The notes under the pieces: generated by a model | What the model was told of the DNA's origin: nothing | The model's input: only the letters and a program-made list of their open reading frames with translations | The model's database searches: none | Part shown: positions 43,188 through 54,100 of the stretch, piece after piece | Position numbering within the stretch: the stretch's first letter is position 1 | Layout of the letters: every line of letters starts with the position of its first letter | Origin: Amia ocellicauda | Taxonomy: Eukaryota > Chordata > Actinopteri > Amiiformes > Amiidae | NCBI RefSeq assembly: GCF_036373705.1 | Contig: NC_089852.1 | Span: forward strand, 34,798,707 to 34,862,706 | Direction of reading: 5' to 3' | DNA length: 64,000 nucleotides | Program-made: the position numbers and the translations under genes

Positions 43188-46100
43188 ATGGACGGCAGAG
43201 TAACAGCGGGCATCGTCGGTTTATGCTGGGCAATTTTACTGCTCCTCCACGTTGCAAGCGGCAAAAAGGAGCAGGAATGCTATAACTACGCAGGGGGGCA
43301 TGTGTACCCCGGGGAGGCGTTCCGGGTGCCCGTGTCCGATCACTCCCTGCACCTCAGCAAGGCGAAGAGTGAGTCCGCGCTGCTGCTCCTCTTGTTTAAC
43401 TTGTTTTTCTGATTGAATTTATTCAGAGCATGCAGATCTAGTGCCTGCATGCTCGCTGCTCTCCTGTATGTGCAATAACGCATAGAAAGTGCACCAGCGT
43501 CGCTGCAACGACGAGCAACGCAGCACAGGCCGGGTCCTGAATGCACTTGTGTTAGGGGTTGTGCATCCCTAACCCCTAACACTAGATGCGCGTTTTTGTT
43601 TTGTTTTTTTACTTTGTGCAATACACAATCTAGGTGTTTACTATACGGGTTTGCATTGCGGTGTTGTGTGGGTGTCCGCTCTCTCTCCTCGAGTTTAGTG
43701 TTTGCTGATTGTTCTGCTCAAACATCTGTAATATTCACTATAACACTGTGGCTCCCAATGATGCACTTCTGTACGGTTTCACTATGCATTGTGTACAAAA
43801 TGCAATCGAGTATGTATGGAGTGTAGCAATGCCGTCAGATTGCTAATTAATGTAATTAAGTGTATAATACAATCACAACACTACTGAACGAGGTTTTCTG
43901 TAAGGGACACGTCACGCTAAAACTCGGCACAAAGCCATTTTTAAAGAAACGACCGCGCCATAGTATAGCCTTGCTATCAAAGATGCAGACACCGCATTAC
44001 AATGACGTATGATTCACTTTCTCCACGACGCCAGTATTTATTCCCGAGATTGATTAGTTTCTATTACATGTGCTGTCCAAATAAATCAAAGGAGTCTGAA
44101 TCCGAGCACTGACAAACGTTTTGCATGATTGTTAAAAAAAAGTAGACGATTACCGGTGATGTATGCATAAAGGTTCAATGTGCTGAAGGCTAGGTTGGGT
44201 TGCTTTGGCCTAAAGGATTGTAAAGCTGTGTATGGTGTGCTGAGGTGCGATGCTTTGTTCTGTGTTTGCAGTTTCAAAACCCGCTCCACACTGGGAGGGA
44301 ACAGCTGTCATCAAGGGAGAGTTTAAAGACCTGAAGCTGTCGGATTACAAAGGGAAATACCTTGTATTCTTCTTCTACCCTCTGGATTTGTGAGCACCTA
44401 ATTTTCCCTTCAGATCAACAAGCTTCTTGACATTGCACAGGCCATGTTAGGTTTTACACTAGAGATGATACGATTTTAGGTTGTCCTCTAGAACATAATG
44501 TATTTTCTTTCAAGATGATTCCAGTTATCCAATGTTAAAAATAATTTCACATGAATCATAAATGCTCTTGTGTATTGTGTGTGCTGAGCAGTGCACTCTA
44601 CATAGTTTTTTTTTTAAATACAATGCTCTAAAAAAGTATTGAACCTGCACAGCTGGCTCATATGTTTTTTTTTTTCGGTTGGCAGTACTTTTGTGTGCCC
44701 CACTGAGATCATCGCGTTCAGTGACCGGGTGGAGGAGTTCAGAGCCATCAACGCCGAGGTTGTCGCCTGCTCTGTGGACTCGCAGTTCACACACCTGGCC
44801 TGGTGAGTCCCCCACTTTCCCTTCAACAGCCCATTCTTAATCAGGGCTACACAAACATTGGTCCTAGGTTAATTTTATATCTGAAGGTTTTTAGAGGAAG
44901 GGGGGAGATGCCTGGGACCTGTTTGAGAAGAGTCGCTGTGTGGCCTCTGACCTGGAAGGTCTCTTGCATTTTAACCAGGATCAACACACCCCGCAAGCAG
45001 GGCGGCCTGGGCCAGATGAAGATTCCCCTGCTGTCGGACCTCAGCCACCAGATCGCCAAGGACTATGGTGTTTTCCTGGAGGACCAGGGCCACACACTCA
45101 GGTACAGCACTCACTCACCCCGGGGTTTATTCTGCTGCCAAGACCCGTAGTGATTCTCGCTGCAGGGAGTCTCCCAGCATAGTGGAGCTTTGAGCCAACC
45201 CCAGTGCTGTGCAATTCATTTTGAGACCTATTCTGTGCAATTTATGGTAGATTGCACATTAAACCCTTGTTTCATAGGAGTTGTAAAGCACTGTAGACTG
45301 AAGGGAAAAAATAACTGGGTTCAAGTTGGATGAAAAACCTGGGCAGTTGGCTGGTTGGGTTGACAAGCCTCGCATTAATGTGCAGCTAATTGGGATTTCT
45401 GCTTGTGTTGTACTTTGTATGTTAAAGGCCAAGCTGATTTGGTCTCTCCTACGGCACTAAATCAAACTGTTAGAAAGTTATTGCATCCAGATTCTCAATA
45501 CTGTAGAAAAGTGTGTCCGCTGATCTGTCCCTTCTGCGCCTTCTACCCCCAGAGGCCTGTTCATCATCGATGATAAGGGAGTCCTGCGGCAGATCACCAT
45601 GAATGACCTCCCCGTGGGGCGGTCTGTGGACGAGACTCTGCGCCTGGTGCAGGCCTTCCAGTACACGGACAAGCATGGCGAGGGTAAGACGGGACGGGGG
45701 GAGATGCACCCTCTTCTATTTATATTGTTGTCCTGTCTGAGCTCTTCACTGAACCAATATCCTATTCTATGAAACATGAAACTCATGCTGCATTCTCATC
45801 TTCCTGTAAGTTTTTATTTTTTGGGGGGTATGAAAGTGATTTCCACAACATTTTGGAAGATATTTTTGCTTTAGTCTCTTTCCTTGATTTTTTCCATTTA
45901 ATCCCATCTGTGTTCACATGTTGGCATATCTCGTACAGGTAAGACAAAAAAGGTTGTTCAGGGTTGTCATGTGAAAAGGTTCAAAACGTTGTTTGCTGGG
46001 GCCGTTGTGCACCTCAGTGACTGGTTCTCTCTGTTTCAGTGTGTCCGGCCGGCTGGAAACCTGGCAGTGAGACGGTATGTACACCGCGCCGCTGGGGTTC

Positions 46101-46875
46101 AGGTTATTGTTCAGACTGGTTATGTCTGGTCTGCCTATGTTGTGCTGCCCACTGTGCAGAAGTTAACAAGCCTTTTGAAGGCTGACCAGTTTGATTCCAC
46201 TCATCTCCCATTCTTTTGGCAGTGGTTTGAGATCAAAAGAAATTGGCAACAAAATTTGAGAGAGAGACACACACACACCCCCCCCCACACACACACACAC
46301 TTCAGAATTCTAAGAATGTTATCTTTTATGGAATGCCAACTGAGTTCCATGTACGTTGATGACTTCTTCAACTGTACAGATCCCATTCGCTGTGCATACA
46401 ATCACTCTTCCGGGTCATCATACTATACACATTGTTGGTTAGGTGCAGGAATAGATTTTTGAAGGTTACATCTTTGCAACCCAAAATATTTTAAGGAATC
46501 ATGCCTTTCTTTCCCTGCTGTTTTGGTCCAATCAGATTAATCCAGAGGAAGCTATAAAAGCTTGGTGGCCAAGGCAAGAGCTGTGAGTAACCTCTCTTTG
46601 GAACAGCTTGTAGCTCAAACCCAAATCGCACAATATTACCATGCTGGTACTCGGTACTATGTCAGTGATTCAACCACGACCACAAAAATAAAACTGCAGG
46701 GAATTTAATTGTGCAATTTTGTTTTTAGTTTGGTAGGCTTCTTGGTGCCAGTCTTTGTGGGATATGGATTACTAATTGGAATTCAAGATTTGGAAGATTC
46801 ACCTCTTTTTCTCTGTTTTAACAGATAATCCCAGATCCATCAGGGAAGCTGAAGTATTTTGATAAACTGAACTAA
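43188..46875 (+). CDS. PRDX4: Peroxiredoxin 4 (PRDX4), complete, 7 exons, 251 aa
   Basis: Exons: 43188-43368, 44272-44389, 44686-44802, 44979-45101, 45553-45683, 46040-46074, 46825-46875. Phase is kept and the stop is TAA. Residues 1-25 form a signal peptide (hydrophobic [12 protein letters not shown]). C31 is in the position of the extra N-terminal cysteine that links PRDX4 decamers. The peroxidatic cysteine is about C104 in FTFVCPTE and the resolving cysteine about C225 in GEVCPAGW. The GGLG motif and C-terminal YF (KYFDKLN) mark a peroxide-sensitive typical 2-Cys enzyme. Family role: reduces hydrogen peroxide in the endoplasmic reticulum and passes the disulfide to protein disulfide isomerases in oxidative folding. 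The signal peptide separates it from PRDX1 and PRDX2. Human is 271 aa, and the shortfall is in the N-terminal linker. Poly(A) signal at 46967-46972. Confidence 0.97.
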
Positions 46876-46966
46876 CCAACATGCAACACCAGCGTTTGTC
46901 CACCTCCCACTAATTTAGTATCTATGAAGATCTATGAAGAGGTCTAATGTTACAATCTACTGTTCA

Positions 46967-46972
46967 AATAAA
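46967..46972 (+). terminator. Poly(A) signal of PRDX4
   Basis: AATAAA 92 bases after the PRDX4 stop, followed by a T/GT-rich stretch (about 46978-47000). Confidence 0.7.
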
Positions 46973-47181
46973 TACAATTTTGTTAATTTGTGTGTTAGTC
47001 ATTTGTAATTTAGTGGTTAAGAGATTATTCATTACATTTAAATGCCATATGCAATAAGTGTTTTACCCAAATTGGTGACAGTAGCAATAATTTAACCATT
47101 ACCGAATAAAGTTTGGCCTTGTGTTAAGCTTTTATCTATAGATTATAATATATACACAATATATATAATACATGTAATATA

Positions 47182-48404
47182 TACACTCACCTAAAGGATT
47201 ATTAGGAACACTTTCAATTTCTCATTAATGCAATTATCTAACCAACCAATCACATGGCAGTTGCTTCAATGCATTTAGGGGTGTGGTCCTGGTCAAGACA
47301 ATCTCCTGAACTCCAAACTGAATGTCTGAATGGGAAAGAAAGGTGATTTAAGCAATTTTGAGCGTGGCATGGTTGTTGGTGCCAGACGGGCCGGTCTGAG
47401 TATTTCACAATCTGCTCAGTTACTGGGATTTTCACGCACAACCATTTCTAGGGTTTACAAAGAATGGTGTGAAAAGGGAAAAACATCCAGTATGCGGCAG
47501 TCCTGTGGGCGAAAATGCCTTGTTGATGCTAGAGGTCAGAGGAGAATGGGCCGACTGATTCAAGCTGATAGAAGAGCAACTTTGACAGAAATAACCACTC
47601 GTTACAACCGAGGTATGCAGCAAAGCATTTGTGAAGCCACAACACGTACAACCTTGAGGCGGATGGGCTACAACAGCAGAAGACCTCACCGGGTACCACT
47701 CATCTCCACTACAAATAGGAAAAAGAGGCTACAATTTGCACAAGCTCACCAAAATTGGACAGTTGAAGACTGGAAAAATGTTGCCTGGTCTGATGAGTCT
47801 CGATTTCTGTTGAGACATTCAGATGGTAGAGTCAGAATTTGGCGTAAACAGAATGAGAACATGGATCCATCATGCCTTGTTACCACTGTGCAGGCTGGTG
47901 GTGGTGGTGTAATGGTATGGGGGATGTTTTCTTGGCACACTTTAGGCCCCTTAGTGCCAATTGGGCATCGTTTAAATGCCACGGCCTACCTGAGCATTGT
48001 TTCTGACCATGTCCATCCCTTTATGACCACCATGTACCCATCCTCTGATGGCTACTTCCAGCAGGATAATACACCATGTCACAAAGGTCGAATCATTTCA
48101 AATTGGTTTCTTGAACATGACAATGAGTTCACTGTACTAAACTGGCCCCCACAGTCACCAGATCTCAACCCAATAGAGCATCTTTGGGATGTGGTGGAAC
48201 GGGAGCTTGGTGCCCTGGATGTGCATCCCACAAATCTCCATCAACTGCAAGATGCTATCCTATCAATATGGGCCAACATTTCTAAAGAATGCTTTCAGCA
48301 CCTTGTTGAATCAATGCCATGTAGAATTAAGGCAGTTCTGAAGGCGAAAGGGGGTCAAACACAGTATTAGTATGGTGTTCCTAATAATCCTTTAGGTGAG
48401 TGTG
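47182..48404 (+). mobile_element. Apparently full-length Tc1-family transposon with intact transposase
   Basis: A 28-base perfect terminal inverted repeat (begins CACTCACCTAAAGGATTA) is at 47184-47211 and 48375-48402. It is flanked by TA on the left and (TG)n running into TA on the right. The element is about 1.2 kb and contains one uninterrupted transposase. It lies 0.3 kb past PRDX4 in TA-rich DNA. From memory, close relatives of this element are widespread in fishes and lampreys. That needs a database check. Confidence 0.92.
47330..48370 (+). CDS. Tc1-family DDE transposase, intact, 346 aa
   Basis: The start at MGKKGDLSNFERGM gives the usual Tc1 transposase length (about 340-350 aa). The N-terminal half holds two helix-turn-helix DNA-binding units (SQSAQLLGFSRTTISRVYKEW, split by the RRMG linker) that bind the terminal repeats. 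The catalytic triad is complete: D in [10 protein letters not shown] in YFQQDNTPCH and E in [12 protein letters not shown]. No stop or frameshift interrupts it, unlike every other Tc1 copy in the window. The enzyme cuts and pastes the element into TA sites in the nucleus. Whether it is active cannot be read from sequence alone. Confidence 0.93.
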   Translation: MGKKGDLSNFERGMVVGARRAGLSISQSAQLLGFSRTTISRVYKEWCEKGKTSSMRQSCGRKCLVDARGQRRMGRLIQADRRATLTEITTRYNRGMQQSICEATTRTTLRRMGYNSRRPHRVPLISTTNRKKRLQFAQAHQNWTVEDWKNVAWSDESRFLLRHSDGRVRIWRKQNENMDPSCLVTTVQAGGGGVMVWGMFSWHTLGPLVPIGHRLNATAYLSIVSDHVHPFMTTMYPSSDGYFQQDNTPCHKGRIISNWFLEHDNEFTVLNWPPQSPDLNPIEHLWDVVERELGALDVHPTNLHQLQDAILSIWANISKECFQHLVESMPCRIKAVLKAKGGQTQY

Positions 48405-48432
48405 TGTGTATATATAATCTCTATCTAGCATA

Positions 48433-49278
48433 TACACCGATCAGCCATAACATGACCACCTGCCTAATATTGTGTAGGTCCCCCTTTTGCTGCCAAAACA
48501 GCCCTGACCCGTTGAGGCATGGACTCCACTAAACCTCTGAAGGTGTGCTGTGGTATCTGGCACCAAGACGTTAGCAGCAGATCCTTTAAGTCCTGTAAGT
48601 TGTGAGGTGGGGCCTCAATGGATTGGACTTGTTTGTCCAGCACATCCCACAGATGCTCGATTGGATTGAGATCTGTGGAATTTGGAGGCCAAGTCAACAC
48701 CTTGAACTTGTGATTCATCAGACCAGGCCACCTTCTTCCATCACTCTGTGGTCCAGTTCTGGGCACCCTGACTGGTCTGTGGCTACACAGCCCCATACGC
48801 AACAAACTGCAATGCACTGTGTGTTCTGACACCTTTCTATCAGAACCAGGATTCACTTTTTCAGCAATTTGAGCTACAGTAGCTCGTCTGTTGGATCGGA
48901 CCACACGGGCCAGCCTTCGCTCCCCACGTGCATCAATGAGCCTTGGCCGCCCATGACCCTGTCGCTGGTTCACTGCTTTTCCTTCCTTGGACCACTTTTG
49001 ATAGGTACTGACCACTGCAGACCGGGAACACCCCACAAGAGCTGCAGTTTTGGAGATGCTCTGACCCAGTCGTCTAGCCATCACAATGTGGCCCTTGTCA
49101 AAGTCGCTCAGATCCTTACGCTTGCCCATTTTTCCTGCTTCTAACACATCAACTTTGAGGACAAAATGTTCACTTGCTGCCTAATATATCCCACCCACTG
49201 ACAGGTGCTAAGATAACGAGATTATCAGTGTTATCACTTCGCCTGTCAGTGGTCATAATGTTATGGCTGATCGGTGTA
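48433..49278 (-). mobile_element. Internally deleted Tc1 element (family A, copy 2)
   Basis: It has the same terminal repeats as the SIDT1-intron copy and the same missing centre. A 227-aa reading frame on the minus strand (48464-49147) runs [20 protein letters not shown] to the C-terminus. It joins the DNA-binding half directly to [21 protein letters not shown], so the catalytic aspartates are lost. It lies immediately after the intact Tc1 element and abuts the next one. Confidence 0.88.
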
Positions 49279-50390
49279 TAAACTAAATAAAAAAAGAAAC
49301 GTCCCTTTTTCAGGACACTGTATTTTAAAAATAATTTTGTAAAAATCCAAATAACTTTCAAGATCTTTATTGTAAAGGGTTTAAACAATGTTTTCCATGC
49401 TTGTTCAATGAACCATAAACAATTAATGAACATGCACCTGTGGAACGGTCGTTAAGACACCAACAACTTACAGACGGTAGGCAAGGTAAGTAAGGTCACA
49501 GTTATGAAAACATAGGACACTAAAGAGACCTTTCTACTGACTCTGAAAAACACCAAAAGAAAGAGGCCCAGGGTCCCTGCTCATCTGCATGAACGTGCCT
49601 TAGGCATGCTGCAAGGAGGCGTGAGGACTGCAGATGTGGCCAGGACAATAAATTGCAATGTCCGTACTGTGAGACGTCTAAGACAGCACTACAGGGAGAC
49701 CGGAAGGACAGCTGATCGTCCTCGCAGTGGCAGACCACGTGTAACAGCACCCGCACAGGATCGGTACATCCGAATATCACACCTGTGGGACAGGACGGCA
49801 ACAACAACTGCCCAAGTTACACCAGGAACGCACAATCCCTCCATCAGTGCTCAGACTGTCCACAATAGGCTGAGAGAGGCTGGACTGAGGGCTTGTAGGC
49901 CAGATGTAAGGCAGGTCCTTACCAGACATCAGCGGCAACAACGTTGCCTACGGGCACAAACCCACCTTCACTGCACGTGATTTCCTGTTCTGACGTGTTC
50001 TGCCATGGCCAGGGAAAAGAGCCCGGATCTCAATCCCACTGGGCATGTCTGGGACCTGCTGGATCGGAGGCTGAGGGCTACGGCCATTCCCCCCAGAAAT
50101 GTCCGGGAACTTGCAAGTGCTTTGGTGGAAGAGTGGGGTAACATCTCACAGCAAGAACTGGCAAATCTGGGTCAGTCCATGAGGAGGAGATGCACTGCAG
50201 TGCTTAATGCAGCTGGTGGCCACACCAGATACTGACTGTTACTTTTGATTTTGACTCCCCTTTGTTCAGGGACACATTATTCCATTTCTGTTAGTCAAAT
50301 GTCTGTGAAACTTGTTCAGTTTATGTCTTAGTTGTTGAATCTTTTTATTTTCATACAAATATTTACACGTTAAGTTTGCTGAAAATAACA
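49279..50390 (+). mobile_element. Internally deleted, end-truncated Tc1 element (family B)
   Basis: The left end (AAAAAAAGAAACGTCCC) is the terminal repeat of a Tc1 family that I recall as common in salmonid and other fishes. The matching right repeat is absent, and the family's right-end sequence fades out near 50390. The middle, which should hold the catalytic aspartates, is deleted near 49970-49985. It is non-autonomous and abuts the preceding element with no spacer. Confidence 0.8.
49606..50235 (+). pseudogene. Remnant Tc1 transposase, family B
   Basis: The first frame (49606-49980) gives a helix-turn-helix start (MLQGGVRTADVARTINCNVR, then TVRRLRQHY). The second frame (50005-50235) gives the C-terminal part (SPDLNPTGHVWDLLDRRLRA to GGHTRY), with the glutamate region degraded to PTGHVWD. 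About 150 codons between them, including both catalytic aspartates, are missing. Confidence 0.85.
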
Positions 50391-51148
50391 ATCATTACGT
50401 GTATATGATATAGATATGATATATGTATCATATATATGTATCCTATATTATATAATGACATTTGTTACTGTGACTTGTAAGAATGTGACTTTAGACTTAT
50501 CTCCCAGCGGATACAACTTGATTTATTTAGTCAGTTTTTGAAATACAATTGATAACATGAAAGATTCAGCCATCATAATCCAAAAGGCAAATGTGGATGG
50601 TGTTCATAAGTACTATTATATAATATTTTGAGCAATATAAAGAGTGTGACTATATGGTAAGTGCTTGGAGTGTACAGTCTTGGAATTTCAAGGGGCAGTG
50701 TTGTGGCTGTGTTTTTTTTTTTTTTTTAATTTACCCATGTGTGTTTTGTTTGGTCATTTAAACCTGAAATCACAAACCGGTGCCTGAAGATCTTCAAGCC
50801 TGGCTTGCCCCTTGGTGACACCATGGTGAAATAGAGGGCTTTGCCCTTCCCCATTCATGGACAGAGAAAGTACATAATCCAGTATAATAAGGACCCGTGT
50901 TTTCCTGTTGTAAAGGTAGTGTCAGTGAATCCCAGCATGGAGTCTGCAGTATCTCCACTAATCCCCTCCTCAAAGCTCATGTGAATATGGCCCTTCACCA
51001 CTGGCAGGGCAGCAGAGCTATCAAGCATAACATAGATTCTGAAACATTGGCTGAAAATGGAAGCCCTTCTGCCCCCACAGGCAGGGTAGCAGGGCGATGG
51101 GCAGAGTAAAGGCTTTGGTGTGTTGCTCTTCTGTCAGCTCTCCCTCCC
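50391..51148. other. ACOT9 downstream region
   Basis: AT-rich DNA right of the Tc1 cluster. It includes the ACOT9 3' untranslated region of unknown extent. A minus-strand AATAAA at 50522-50527 is one candidate poly(A) signal. No other gene was seen. Confidence 0.45.
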
Positions 51149-54100
51149 TCAGGCTACTGTGCCTCCCTTCATGGTCAGATCAAAGTGCCTCTTCCCATCC
51201 AAATACAGCATGGATTCTGCAAAACAACAAGTGCATTAACCTCCTTAGCCCCTGGAGTCACCCCCTTTCTTATCTCCCCTAATAAACCTTGCTGTCTAGC
51301 TTCCGTGCTGAGTAAGAAAACTGTTTCAATTACATCTGGAGTAAGATAAGATTTGTATCTTTACATTTGTTAATTAGAGCATGCAAACATCTATTACAAT
51401 TGATGAGACTGAAAAGGTAAAAAAGAGATCAAGAAAATAGTCCAGCTGAGTGTAAAGAAAAGCAGGGAAGGATGGAAGGAAATCTGACCTCCGTAGCTTT
51501 TGGGGACAACTTGTGGGACCTCCTCCTGGGAGCAGAACGTGAAGTGGAATACATTGGTGGTGTTGTGCTGCCGGGTCATAGCGTCAAACACCTCTGTGTG
51601 AACTCTGACCTGGATGTACGTTTCCTCTGTGTAGCACACCTGTAACAGGACAGCCTCAGTACATGAAAACTGAACACACAATGAACTCTACAACAATAAT
51701 AATACAAAGAAAGTTACATAATCCGGTTCCATTCAGAACAGACTACTGCAGCTTGGAACATCAGCTTTCAGAGGAATCAGCTGTGTGTGTTAAATTCATA
51801 TTTTAGAAATGGAAATTACACACACACACACATACTTATAATTTGAACCAAGGTTACTCAATTTCGAGCCGTTAGGAAACAGCTGTGCGTTACCTGTGAG
51901 GAGAGCAGCAGTAAGGATCCCACCTCCACTGGCTTCTGGAACAGGATGTCATCCACTGCAACCAGGTATGGCCTAGACCCACTATCATCATGAGAAGAGT
52001 GGTTTATATGGATATCTATGGAGAGTGTGCCTCTCATAACTCGAACTGGAACATTTACTACTACTACTACCTGCCAGAATGCAATTATACCAGTGTTATT
52101 ATACCAAACAACAGTCTGAACCCCAACCCAAGCCAACACCAACATTTTAGACTAGGCCCTTACACATCTACACCCGATCGAGTAAAACAAGTAAAAATGC
52201 AACCCATACCTCAATGAAAGCCTAGGAATACTGGGGACTTAACCTTTTAGCCCAGACCAAAATGTAGCCCAAACTGTATCCCTCAATTTCATTTATGTGC
52301 AAAATGTTGCACGATTCTAAATTACACATCATCTGTATCATCAATTGTTTCTAATTTCAGGTGTACCATGCAGTTTTGGAAAAGATGTTCATCACAGAAA
52401 TAAAAGACCAAATAAAGATGTCCTACCAGAATTACACAACTGACATTGTAGGGCAAGCTCAGTTTTTTCACAAAGTAATTTCAAAAATGTATAATTTGAC
52501 TTAGAATGGGCCTCCCAGCATGATCAGTTCAGTTGTTGTGTCAGAGGCTTGAAAAGGTTGAGGAAACACCGCAGCTCCTCACCCATAAGCACAGGCATTG
52601 GCCCAGCCCAGCTCATACGCCTTCCTCATGAGGAACCCTCCGAATATCCTGTTGAAAATGTTGCGCTCCTACAAAAAGAAAGAGGCCAAAAAGCATTCAG
52701 CCACACGATTGCTCTAGTTAGACGTCATGTTCCTGCACAGCCTCGCAGGGTGGGGTGTCAACATGCAAGGGGGACACGGGTAAGAGATTGGAGACATTTC
52801 AGTTTTCAGGCTTTTGAATGCAGGCCGACTCCAGTTGCTGAGTATTATAAGCTGTGTAGAACAACTGGCATACATGGACAGTGAGAGATTAAAATCACAA
52901 TCAAATACCTTTTTCTCCTCTTTATTCTGAAGGAGTGCTCACGAAATATGAAATGGATCAAACAGCAGCACAAAAGAAGCCTGAATTCTTTTCCTCTCCC
53001 TCTCTCCCTCCCCACTGTGTACCTGTGGGTGACAGATCTCCAGCCCCTTCAGCTTGGCGTCCTCCATCCACACCGAGTTGGGAGGTAGCACTCGGCTGCG
53101 GAAACTGACCGTCCTGTAAGACACAGGCATGAACCCTGAGGGAGAAACTCGCCTCCAGGAATACCGAAAAACCCCTGCATTTCACCTACATGAACAGACT
53201 ACACAGCGGGCTCCCAACACTGGTGATTTCTCATAGTGTGGAGCTTAACCTTCCCTACAAAGGTATGGTCTGCCCAGTGACAAGCACCTGGCACTCCACT
53301 ACTCTTCGCCCATCCAAAACAGCATTTGGACATTGTAACTGTGACAAGCTGCTGTCCGTCACGGCACGGCTGCTGCTGGCACTCGCTGATTAGGTGCTCA
53401 TGTGCCGCAGCTGTGTTGTCTGCTCCCTCGCAAACAGGCTGTGGACTCATAGCTGCGGGCAATGAGCACCGAGGCAATTGTGACATCGGCGGCAGCTGTG
53501 CCTTCTCTATTTAATCCCTCTCCTTCCCCGACGGAGGCAGCTAACCCGCTGAGGAGGACTCCCACTACGACCCCTTGCTGCCCGGAGCACCCTGTTTGTG
53601 TAAACATTTGTGTCCTTGTTTTGTATTTCCCCTTATTGTGTTCCCCCTACTGGTCCAATCTACCCCTCAATAAAGCCCAGACACCACCGGAACCCGAGAC
53701 TCTCTCTCTCTCCCTGTGTATTGTGTCCGGCGTTTACAGTAACCATACAAAAAAAACAGTAAGCAGCATAGCAAATAGAGAGAGCACCAGTGAAGACAGT
53801 AATATAACCCAGTGGTGGGAAACCTTGGGCCTGGTCTTACAATATCTTTCCCTTCCACCCAAAGCACATTCAGCTTGGTCTCCAGATTGTGAACGGGAGG
53901 GGGTTGAAAGATTCGCAATCCCTGCAGGACAGTGGCCCACTCCAGGCCCAGGGCCGCCCCCCACTGAAATAGCCCTGGCAGAGCAGCCCTGTGAGGGTGT
54001 GTGTGTGGCAAGCAACTGACTTGGAGTCCAGCGTGCTGAGGAACTGGCTGTGCACAATCTTCCTCTCCTCGGCCGTGGGGGCCACCTTCAGCAGCGAGGC

